Below, piece after piece: positions 47,301 to 59,200 of a stretch of DNA of 64,000 nucleotides (its first letter is position 1; each line of letters opens with the position of its first letter). The notes under the pieces were generated by a model. The model made no database searches. It saw only the letters and a list, made by a program, of their open reading frames with translations, and was not told where the DNA came from. Source of the stretch: Lates calcarifer (taxonomy: Eukaryota; Chordata; Actinopteri; Centropomidae). The translations under genes were made by a program, and so were the position numbers. The stretch is from positions 1,259,149 through 1,323,148 of the forward strand of contig NC_066850.1 of assembly GCF_001640805.2 (NCBI RefSeq). The letters are read 5' to 3'.

Positions 47301-50300
47301 TGATGAGATTCAGGGTCGTGTTAGAGGTAACTGGCCACAAGGTGTCAATGTTGTTGGGAAAGCCTTTTTTTTTCCTGTCTGTCATTTTCAGTCCATCAGT
47401 GTAAAAAGCACTGAGGAAAGCAGCGGGTAGAAAATGCCTGCTGGATGTCATGCTCAAATAAATCTAATTGGATGTAGCGATTTGTCTGGAGAGCAGTAAT
47501 AGATGGCAGTAGAGCCATCTGTACATGAAACTACAGCCATTGCTTCAGTGCTGTTTCAATATTTTTTGCCAAAGCAGCTTTTTTGTGGCAGTTTACACAC
47601 ACTAGGTTACAGCCGTAGGACTCTGTAGCTCTCTATCACAATCTAATCATAATTAGTTTCTTGCATTTTCTAGTCTAATTTTCTCATTGTAAGAGAATTG
47701 TTTATATTCAAACAACAGCTCAACACCTCCTCGAATGCCCTAAAACCTCTCCCGCAGTTTTTAAAAAGCCGATATGTGGCTAATCACAGTTTTTACCCCT
47801 CACTTAGCGAGATAAGCTTTGGACTACAAGGAACAGGACAAATACATCCAGTATGTTTTGGGCTGAATGGGTCCTTTTAAAGGAAAAATAATGTTTGGAA
47901 GTGGGGTATGCATATGAGGGAGATTACGGTGTTTAACAATGATCATGAAAAAATAATGAAGCAGCTCCTTTTTGTGGGAGAAACTCATAAACTCTGGAGC
48001 TACACTGAGAGTCTGAACAAAGTCTGGAGCCTTCTACTGACTCTGACTTGTTCCAAAAAAGCAGCTGCACCAAGTTTTCCAGCAGTCTCTTCATTCTTTC
48101 TTATTTAAACTCAGTCTCTAATAACTGCTCTCTGGGGATCTACAGTCACATCTGACTCAGTCTTGAGGACAAATTAGCCGCTCTCCACAACAGTGACAAA
48201 GAGCACTTGTAAGGCCTGAACAGAAGACAATTCTCAGTCATCACTATGGCAAATCTGCAGATGTAAAATCACACAGATGCCTTAAAAAAACAAAACATTT
48301 TTGACATTTTTGTGGCTTTAAGTGTCATAAACGATGATACAAACTGGATGGACAAGACATTTGGAACACCTCGTTTTCTTTTTTCCTTTACTAAAAATGG
48401 CTAAGCAGAAGAATCCTGTTAAATGATCTGCTCTTTCTGAATTAATCTAATGACCATTAAATGTAATAGACAGAAAATTAAGCAAGTGGATAAGGCTCTA
48501 TCAGCCCTTTTCTTAATCTGTAAAATGTTCAAAACTAGCCTAACTACTCATGTTAAATGTAATTGATTTTTCCCCTTTACCTGCTTAGCTGTGAAAGATC
48601 TCTGCGCTCTGCCTCACTCACACGGTCATCTTGAAGTGTTTGATTTAGAAAACATGCTGTAAAAATGAACTGGATGCCAGAGTGACTGTGTGCACTTACA
48701 GAACGACATTCACCCCGATGCTTTGGTTTAATGTCTAAATGAAGATCAACAGAAAGAATCCAAGACAGCTGCTGTCGGTATGTTTGTATTTCATTTTTTG
48801 ACCCTTTTTCTGTGTCAAGTTTCACAGGTATAGTGAGGATAAGTCAAACGCAGAGGAGAAAGTGAGTGCTCAGCGCTGAGCACATGTCTGATTACTGCCC
48901 ACAATGTCCTTTTTTCAGGCTGAGTGGGAATTTTGTTGAATGAGCGGCTGCAGCAGAGATGAAGTCTCAGTAGGATTTTTTCCAACTGTAAATGATAACA
49001 ACATAAAATCAGTGCTGTAAAGACTGAAAGGGCCGTAAAATGTCACAACAGAGCAATCTGACCTAGTGTTCAACCACGGGGTAACATTTTATCTCAGCTG
49101 TGCACAAGATCAGTGTTTTGAAAGATGGTCTCGTCTTGTGTGGAAGTTGCATCATGAAAGAGCTGTCAATCAAAAAGGGAAATTCTCTCACCGTCTTACT
49201 CGAAGGTCAAATGTCAAGGACGGCTGCAGCACTGCTGGAAACTGGTCTGGGACTCGACATCGTGTCGACAGGTAGACGGGTGTGTGAACCTGTGTTCTGT
49301 GATTAAAACGTTAGATTTGAAACTAGTAAGCTACTTTTCAGTGGAATAAAGAATCAGCTTCCTCAAAGATCTTAATTATGTGCTCTACAAAATTTGTTTC
49401 TGGCTTAATTTCTTTGCCAACATAGGTGATTTAGCTGCAGGGCCTTAGGCGTCATGTTTTAAGTCAGTCGTCGGGAGATCACCAAAGGGTTTAGGGTTCA
49501 TCCTCTGTGCACCATGAATATCTGTACCACATCATCAGTTTCAAGACGTTTCCCAAAATGTCATGTGGCTCGTGGCTCCAGAGGAAAGGTCAGGGGATTA
49601 CTGCACTCGGTCAGATTGATCCGCCTCATCCAGTAGCTGCTGGGATGTTTCAGTCTGGACACGACCGACATCGCCGTCACTGGAAGCAGGCTGCCAGGGG
49701 GAAAGAAAAAACACATGACAACAAAAGTTGACACAAATGTCAGAACTGTTGTCAGATTTTGGCTTAGAGGCACACAGGACTCAGCACAGTTCAGCACAGT
49801 TCAATAATGAAGATCATAATTCACACATGCATCTGCTATAATTTAGAAACGTGTCAAAATGTTACAAAACATAAACGAAGCTTCGTTGTGAAACAACCAT
49901 GGAAGCTCATTTTTTGCCACTTCTCCAGCAATACAAACATATCTCGTCAAACAGCAGGGATGAGTTGCTACGACAGAAAACATTCAACAGAGAGTTGCGA
50001 TAACGACAAGTCGAATATACAAAAACAAACATTCATCAGCAAGTGGGGCTTTTCCTTCCAATATAAAAGCTCTGATTTACAAATAACACAACATTCACGT
50101 TCAATCATTTAATAAAAGCTCGGATATAAGACCGTTTTTTACAGCAAGTGTTAAACTGTTTTGATGGGAAATTCATTTTCTGGTCCAACCGCAGTGAGAT
50201 TGAATAAACCCCAAATTTAACAAGGCATTTTTCAGACATTCAACATTCACCACAGTTTGGATCAGATAAAAAAAACAACAGTGTGCTGGTTCAGGAGCCA

Positions 50301-53252
50301 ACTCACCAAGAATATACTCTTCATCATCTTTCACTGTAGTTGCCAGAAACACTTTTACAAATATATATAGATTTTTTTTTAATATCTCAAATATTTATAT
50401 AAATAGAAGTTGATTAAAGATCTGGGCATTATGACAAAGTGCAAAAAAAGGAACAGGGAGGGTTTAAAAAACTATTAATACCTCCATAGAATTTAACAGC
50501 AAAGACAATATACAACTGCTCTGAAATCAACATCCATGAGCTTCGTCTTAATTTTAGCTGCAACAAACTGTAACCTTTCATTTCTATTACTATAAACAGT
50601 AAGTCAGGGTGGCATTTCCCAAAAACATCTCTGTCATCTTTGATCTGTAGATACAAGTGAGAAGACACTGAGCTCTCCAACCACACTATGATTTTCAGCT
50701 GGTAAAGCAATATGAACCATCTACATACTAGTGTATCTGTTGGTCTTTCATAGTGAGTTTGTTGACTTTAACAAGCACGGCAGGTGGCAACAGGCTGCAA
50801 AACAGAGAAAACTGTGAAAAACAAAATGCTAATATTGTAATTGTAGGTATGTTAACTGTACACTGCGAGTACCCAGATAAACCACGTGTATCTACAGTAA
50901 AATAAAAGACCACTGAGCTGGTATTGTTGAACTGATCTGAGAGCTGTTAGACGATCTCCCCCATCGGCCTTTAAAGATAAAGACGGCTTGAAAATACAGT
51001 TTTGAACATGGGAAGAAAAAGGGTAGAACCACAGGCAGACAGGAATGTGGGGCCCTTTGTATGACAATACTAACCACTGCCTGGTTTCACAAAACCAACC
51101 TTTTTTTCATTAGTGCGCCTCAGATACATGTTGTGTGTACTGGGGTGGTAGCCACTAGAAATGAGAAGAGGAAATACTAGTATAGAAGCCTAACTGTCCA
51201 CTTAGCTCCACATAACAGGGCCTGACCAACATCTCACATAATAATCAATCAATCAATACAGTGACTGAAATACTTAAGGTCATGTGATGACAACTGAGAA
51301 CTGAACACTGCAGCTTTGTCCCAATTCCAAACTACACACTGATTCTAACTAGGTTTAGAGTATGTAGTGTAAAAGATTAAAAAGTTAGCATTCTGTTTGT
51401 TAAGTGTGCTGCTAATGGACAGAACTGGCTTAAAATGTAAATTGTAAAATGTAAACTGTAAATAAACTGCAGGCAGTGGCGAGACACCATTTTTACTCTA
51501 TGGGGAAAAAAGCCTAATGTCCAAAGTAGCAATTTGACTGACATCTGTCGGTGCACGTATTTGATCATTTCCTGTTAGTACAGAACATTTTCTTGTACAC
51601 TAACAGTACACTATAATGACTAGTAAAGAGTATTCTGACTACAGTTAGTGTGGACTTGGGGCTCAGCATGGGAGATGTAGAAAATTGAATTAGCTAAAGT
51701 TAGTCATTAGAACTTGCCTGATAAAATAATTCATAGAACTGACCACAGGTTGTTGTTACTTGGAAATACAGCTGAATGGAAATGACATAAACACAGTCTG
51801 TGTGTGTGTGTGGCTGTTAATTAGCATGAATTTCAAAACTTAAAGCTAATGAACAAATTCTTGAAGGTTTTGAGAAACCAGACCACTCTCATCTATATTA
51901 TTAAACACAGACCAAGGTAGGAGGGTTAAAAAAAAACACCCCCCCCTTTAGCTCATATCTAGTAAAAGGGGACAATTATTAATAAATACAAAAATAATAA
52001 CAGATATGTACACATTTGTAACAATATGAACTATCATAATACTTTCAACATTTCTTCAAAATGCCATAGAAATTATTTTTTGCTCAAAATGTCTCTGTAG
52101 CTGAAACCTCAATGGTCAGTTAGAAAACAAACATCATTTAAGAACAGAAATTTAAATTATTATACAAAAAAAACAAAACAAAAAAAATCCAACACCGTAG
52201 TAATAATTCCATTATAGGTGCAAGTCCTGACACACAGACAGGAGTTTGTGTTTCTTGCAACATTTAAACCAGAATGAAGAAAAAAACAAGACGATCTTCA
52301 AATTAAATCGGATTTCTTCCTATATTGAAATTACAATGCTTTGACGCAGCGTCGTCGGTAACACAGACGTTTTCTGTTTTCTTCCCTTGTGAACAGGTCC
52401 TTTCGTGGCACTGCTGGAGACTGCTCTGGAGTCAGCGAGGAGGGAAGCGAGGGCAGTAAGTGCACTTTGAACACGGCCATGCTGGGATGGATGAATGAGG
52501 GACAGGAAGTAAAAAAAGAAGAGGATTTTAGAATTGTGGGATTAGTTGTTTCATATGAAGAGTGGTGAAGAGAGATGGAGAGAATAAGGTTGAAAGAGAG
52601 GGGAAAGCTGGATAAAACCCAACTAAAACTGCTGCTGTCTCCTTCATCTTTGAGGAGGGAGAGCTAAAGGATGAGGATGCGGGGGGGGGACATAGCTGAA
52701 GTCGTAGTCCTGCAGTAGTCGTGTCAGTAGGTCCTTCAACCATATAACTCCCAAATACAATCACAGACCTCCTCTCTTGTCCGCTGACTGAACACAGCAA
52801 CCAGGAACATGGTCAGAGCAACCAGAAAATAAACTGATTGTTAAAAAAAAGAAATCATGCCTCCCCAAAATTGTACAGTGGTGGTATTATTGATAACGCC
52901 TCGAAAATGTCGTGAGGCAAATTCCCTTTTCAGAGGCCAAGTTTTTGGATCCCACCATCTTGTTCTGAAATGACCATGACCGCGGTGATGCAGGGCAGCC
53001 TCCCATCAAAACTATCCATAATTAGAGATGGAGAGTGGAAGCGAACTGCCAGGCCCCAACTGTGAGCAAAGACTCCAGAGAACCCGACGTCACAGCGGGT
53101 GAACTGAGCAGTCATTGGGTAAAACGGGGGTGGCATCACTGAGATGAGGCAGTCTGATTGGTGCTGTCAGTGGAAGAGTGGTGAGGTCAAAGGTCACAAA
53201 CGGTGGTGGCCTGCACAGCTGCCCAACATTCTGTCCATGAAACAGGTTCCTG
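44301..53252. other. intergenic region and probable atxn7l1 3' UTR
   Basis: No coding exon was found between the znf800 CpG island and the atxn7l1 stop codon. The part adjoining 53252 is presumably atxn7l1 3' UTR, but I found no AATAAA on the minus strand that clearly ends it. Other contents are TAGC-rich sequence (about 45060-45310), unique sequence at 46520-46900 and 47690-47890 that could be conserved noncoding DNA, and an old interspersed repeat (about 49440-49700). Confidence 0.5.
49440..49700 (+). repeat. old dispersed repeat remnant (two recognisable blocks)
   Basis: The blocks GGGTTCATCCTCTGTGCACC with ATGAATATCTGTACC, and later CATCCAGTAGCTGCTGGGAT with GTTTCAGTCTGGAC, resemble a dispersed repeat abundant in percomorph genomes, in the same order. 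The middle is more diverged. Limits are approximate. Confidence 0.5.
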
Positions 53253-53270
53253 TCAGTGATGCAACTTGGC
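53253..53270 (-). CDS. atxn7l1: atxn7l1 candidate last coding segment
   Basis: After a good pyrimidine tract and CTCTGCAG the phase-0 frame reads AKLHH and then TGA. The acceptor is convincing, but five residues cannot be checked by homology. The true C terminus could instead come from intron retention at the previous exon or from an exon I have not seen. Confidence 0.5.
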   Translation of the reverse strand, partial: AKLHH

Positions 53271-56200
53271 CTGCAGAGAGAGGAGGAGAGAGACATGCTG
53301 ACTGACCCTTCAGAAACGAGAACAAACGACCTTTCAATCTGTAAGAATCCATGCAAATTCAAAATTCACTGTTTAAAGTGCAACAGGCGTCGCCTTGTGC
53401 TAAAGTAGTTCAACTCATAAACTGTAGCTCTGATCTGTTGTATCCTCCTGTCGCAGTAAACTAGAGAACTAACAAACCGTCTTTACAACAAGTCATCCTG
53501 GATTCTACACCATAGACAGCAAAATGTTTCATTAAACTGTAAACTGTTAAACTGTACACTTAGTTAGTTACAGTGACAAATCTTAGCGGCCATCTTGTAG
53601 CTCGTCACCTACAGTTTGGCTTCAGTAAAGCTCCTTGTGGTGTGTTTTTGGTCGGTACCGGACTCACTACTCACGCAACCTTGTCAAATTATACCTTGTC
53701 TGAAAGCTCTAAGTCTCCTGATGGTGTCTGAGGAAAGCATTTCAGGGTCCCAATATAATTACAACTGCTGTTGACACAGAGTTGATTCAGACTTGTGGCG
53801 ATGGCAGTGTTTTCCACACAATAGGCTCCACTAAAGGACTTAGATTCAATTTTTATGCAAAAAAGCAGCTTGTAAAATGGTTGTGAAATTTGAAGTGTAT
53901 CCTTTCAAAGGAGACCAGGCTTGTGACTGTACTCTTCCTGTACACTTATTTTGGGGACATTATTTTCAGGCTTGTGCAACAAAATGGGGATGTCTTGTAA
54001 CAGGATACAGCAGAGAGTCCTGACAGTTTGCTGGCTCTCCCAGTTCCAGCAATGTACATCCACCCTCAGGAAACACACTTACAGTGAGTTATACAGTCAA
54101 CAGCAAGTGATCACAGATCAGTACTTTCTTCTCAACAATGCATCTAAAGGTTGAGCACATAACAACAGCTACTTAGGGCTCTCTCTTGAATATGAATTTG
54201 AGAAAACCAAACCGTAGTTTGGGACACTCCTCGCTGTGGATAATGAAAAGACGGGGTGTGACACCTACCTGTCTCGGGGACTCAGGCCCTGAAGCCAGTA
54301 TCCCCCCAATGTCGTTTCCTTTCCCAAAGAGGCTCTCCAGTCCGCCCGTCCGGCTCAGCTTGCTGGCCTTCCCTCTGTAAGAGCTGGGACTCCTCCTCTT
54401 CCTCCCCTCTGCTCCTCCCCCATAAGCCAAGGGTCCTGAGAGGGGAGCCAGGGGCTGATGAGGGGTGGAGGCGGGCTCCCTGGAGGGTGAGTAGGGTATG
54501 CTGGTGGTGCCAAGATCACGACTGGAGAGAACCAGAAGAGGAGGAAAAGCGCCGTTAACGACATACAGCGAGCTCCACTTCGACCTTCGCTGTGCAGTTT
54601 GGATCTACTCAGACGAGGATAAAATCATCACAGCAGATTTTACAGTGCTGTATATTTCAGAGGAAAGCCAAACACCTGTCATCGCAGCCTTTGCACTGCT
54701 GGCACTGTACGCTCTGTTTACACACCGCTCTACTTTTAATGAATCAGCCTCTCATGTGTTCCTCTACATACTGTACTATATCATGTGCTGAACTGAGCCT
54801 TTGTTGTGTCGTTTGTAACCCTGGCTACAAACAGAATTTCCCGTCTTAGGCCATCAAAACTAATACAAATTTATTTGGTCTTTCATTTGAGTTTATTATA
54901 CTGAGGCTGGTGCTCTTGTATATAAGACTTCAGATCACATTCACTCTCTGCTTTCATGACCCACCTGCTCTGTGAGTTGTGGCTTTGAGACCCATCAGAT
55001 CTAGATAGCCAGTCATCTCCGCTGCGCCAAAGCCCGCTGCCCCCGCGCCCGAGTCCCTTTTTCTTGGCCGGGGAGGCAGCTGTGCCCCCTGAACTTTGTA
55101 ACGTTGGATGATAGCTGCTGCCGTTCCTTTTGTGATTATCCACGGTCGAAAACAAGGAAGAAGGCGAAGAGAGGGATGAGGAAAAGAGGGAAGAGTTTTT
55201 TCTCTTCTTCGACCCCACCGTGGAGTCCTCCGCCTCTTTGGGAGGGCGGCTGGCTTTGTGGGTGCCGTTGCGAGCTTTGCCCGGTGCGGAGACGAGGGAG
55301 AGGGGCTGCGGGGCGTCTCGGATGCTGAACACCCCGGCCGTGGACGAGGACTGGGGGAAGGTGGCGGTGTAGGAGAGGGAGTTGGAGGGGGAGGGGAGGA
55401 GGGGAGAGGTGACGGAGGTGGGAGAGGGGCTCTGCTGGGAAGAGAGGGAGGAAGTACCAGAGGAGGAGAAGGAGAAGAGGCTCTCAGCAGCCAGAGGCAC
55501 CTTCCTGGAACACAAAGAGACGAGACGAGACATTTTAAAGTAATAAAGTTGTTTCATTGCCAGTATAAATTCAGAGCGTTAAAACTTTATTACCAATCAA
55601 TGCACTGTATTCCACTGAACAATGGTTTTCTGTGTTAACATAAATTGGGAAATTTAGTGGGATTTTACAAACACTGCATCTTTAACCTTTTAGCTACTGC
55701 TGCTGCTCCCATGATGTCCATGTGAAACAGAGACTTTCACAGTTACTGCCTGTGCAGACTAGAGATGTAAAGCAAGATTACTGTGTGCATTTCGCCATGT
55801 GCTTTTAACAGCTCTATTCCAAGAGGTTGGCCACTCACCTCCACATCTGTGCATTGAGGTGCTTCTCCACCATGTTCTGGAGCGCCAGCCTCATCCTGTC
55901 CCATCGCCTGTCGAACACGTAGTGGCCCCGTCCCATGAGCCTGCTGCTGAATACACAAAACTGGAGGGGGGGACAAAAGGGAAGTAAAGTGAGACATGAG
56001 GACAGGAAAAAGGAAGAGAAAAAGGAGGAGCGAGGGAGGAGGGATATGAGACAGAAGTAAAAGAGGAAGAGATGGGCAGATGAATGAGGAGGAGGCAGAG
56101 AAACACAAGAAAAAAGGAGAGGGAGGGAGAAAGAGGTGGGCAGAGGCAGCGCAGGATGTGGAGAGACAGAGGTGTCAAATGACAGAAACAGAGGAAGATG

Positions 56201-59200
56201 AAAGAGAACAGATGACGAAGAGAGAAAAGAGATGAGGCAGGAAAATTCCAAATTAACACTGACAGAGGAAAGACGACCTACGATGATGATCTGCTAAACC
56301 AGACCATTCCCTAAGCTGAGGTGATAATACCAAACTAGTCACTCTCTTTTTAGTTTAAACTGAAAACTATCCACCGGTACTGGAGTCACCGTATAAAGTA
56401 CGCTATAATACATTTAGATAGGAAATGGAGTCATGCAGCCATCTTGTGATCACCTTTTCAGGTTCTGACTCAGGATTCTGAAAAACAGCTTCTCTCCTCG
56501 TCCTGTGTTTCTGGACAGAGGCTATAAATCTGCACTGATGATCATCTGTCTGGAAGACATCTGCTTGCTGCTGATTTCTTTAACTACAGAATGCACAGCA
56601 GTGAAAGTGTGAATGTGGTTGTATCAGCTGCTACAAAAGAACTGTCTATGCATTGTGATCATATCATGGGCACGTATTTGTCGTCCTTAAAGAAATAGTT
56701 TGACAGTTCTGAAAATAAGCTTAATTGGATTCTCGGCTGGTTGCCTGGAAACCTCTTGGTGATGACAAAACCTGAGAAAATCACTGCTCCCAACCAGAAA
56801 AACAGTCTGGCACTTAACCCCTAACAAAACTACAACTTGTTGTTTTTTGTAGGGATTAAACAAGCAAGATGTAACAAGTTAATTAGGGAGCTTACTTTGG
56901 TCAAAGACATTTCCGTTCCCTCTTTCTGCTAAGCTAGTCTCCTGGCTGTGGGTCAGACATTAGAGCGGTTTCAGTCATTGCATTTAACTCTCAGGCAAGA
57001 AAGCAAATAAGCAAATTTCCCAAACTGTCAAACTGCTCTCATTAAAAGGCTCCATCCAAACGCACTGGTTCTGAAATCTAACTAACACTCAGCCCTTACC
57101 TTTTTTGTTTTGCAATGAAAACACAGGATAAGAGCTACAGCTGAGGCTGAACACCGACAGAAATAATTCCTCTAAACAGCATTTAAAAGCAGACCCTGTG
57201 GGTAAAGGTGGAAAATACTGGCTGAAAGTTGTGTGAATGTGTTTTTAATGCCCTGAGGTTACAGACTATGAAAATGGAAATGAAAATGTAAGCAGTCATA
57301 GTTTGTACCCCTAAAGGCTGTGGGTGGTGATTGGAGTAGTGAAAGGCAGGTCTGTCGGTGTCCTCCGGAGTCTCAGCGTCTCCCTCGTCGCTGGAGAGCC
57401 GCCCGCCGTCTCCCGCTGCCGTCACCCAGCCGTGAGGGGACAGCTCCGCGTTGGGGGCCGTGGGAGGGACTGGCGCTAGAGGCAGAGGACTGGAGGTGGA
57501 GGTGGTGGAGCCGCCCGGAACCCTGGAGTGGATATATCAGAAAGACAGAGGGGTGAATAAAACAAGGAGATGTGTGGGGAAAGAAGTCGAATCACAGAGA
57601 ATAAAAGAAGGAGCAAGGTAGTAAATAAAAGCAAATTGAAGCAGAAGTGGAGGGGGAGATAGAGGGGAATGAAAATGAGAAGAGGAGGAAGAAAATGAGA
57701 AATGTAATGGAATAATACAGAGCAAAGAGGAAGGGAGAGATTGGGAGAGAAGAGAGATAAATGTAAACAGGAGGGAAGGGAGAGAGAGAAAACAAAAGAT
57801 TGATGGGAAAGAGGAAGAAGATCAGAAGAAGAAGAAAACAAAAAGAGTGAGAGAAGAAGAAGAGGAAAAAAGGGAAAGGAGTTGAGAGAGGCAGAGTGGA
57901 GGAGAAAGAAAGAAAGATCAAGAGACAGAATGACAGAAACCTCTTTACAGACAACACAAGAGCTCATGTCATATCTGCCCTCACACCACAATCGATGTCA
58001 TTCTAAATGTTTGCCTCAGTGACAAAACCCCAAATAACTTCCTTTTTCAAACAGAGGATCATCTTCTAAATGGAAAGAGGAAATGAGTTTCTCATAGCAC
58101 TATGACAAGGCCAGACTTCACATCCTTTTATTATTGTTTCTCCTTCCTTGCACTCTTGTTTACAGCATCCCCTGGTGGAAAAAAACATGAACAGACAAGG
58201 ATTCCCTTTGCATCTGTCCAGTTAAAATGAACAGTTAAGTACAAGTACATTACAGGGGAATGAGAAGATTCAGAAAAAGTCACTGATTACCAAAATGCTT
58301 CAGTGAATGTCTTCAATTATTGGCTGTAATGAGCACTTAAGTATTTTAAATAACTAAATTGTTCTTAATTAAAACAAAACAAAATGACTTTCTTATGATC
58401 ACAGATTAAACTTAAGTCAACAGGTTAGTTTTTTTTTAATCTTTTAATTTGTGAACCCAAACAAAAGATGGTTTTCAAAATAAAACGCATCAATGCTTTG
58501 TAATTAGTTGGATTTGAATGTCAGCAGTAGGTATAGTGATTAAATTCAGTTAGTTATTCAGCTGCTTATGAAATGACACTTTATAGGCTTTCTTTGCTTC
58601 CATATATACATGCATAATTAATTGTGTGTGTGTGTGTGTTACCGTCCTACCTGGGTATGTGTGCGTTTGCCAGCCGAAGCTTCAGCGTGGACAGGGGTCG
58701 TCCGTTGGGGCAGTGAGGCTTGCTGGGGCTCTCTTGCGACGTGACGCTCTGGCTGCATCCTTCCTTCCCTCCCTCTTTCTCCTTCTCCTTCGCTCCCTCC
58801 TTCTCCTTCGCCCGCCCCTTGTGTTCGGCCAGGAGGACGTCGAAGTTTTTCCTCCGGCCGGGGACGGCTCTGCGGTGGGTTAAGGAGTGAGTCTGTGACA
58901 AAGGAAAAACAGTGGGGGGTTAAAAAAAAAAGAAAAAAAGAAAAGAGGTTAACCGAAATGTCATACCTCTCCTTCTGTGGGCTAGTATGCACTAAATGTT
59001 AAAAGACGTTCGGCTTATTTCCAGTGAGAGTTTGTTAATGAACGTATTGATCTGTGAACAATACAGAGTTCTGCTCAAACAGAGCTGATGGCTGCATTCA
59101 CAGGGGCTTAAATCATGGCTCTCCGGTTTCAGAACAGTTTCCATAATTACTGCGCCATGCTGCTGCCCACGTCATACCAGACTGACATGGGTAAATATTG

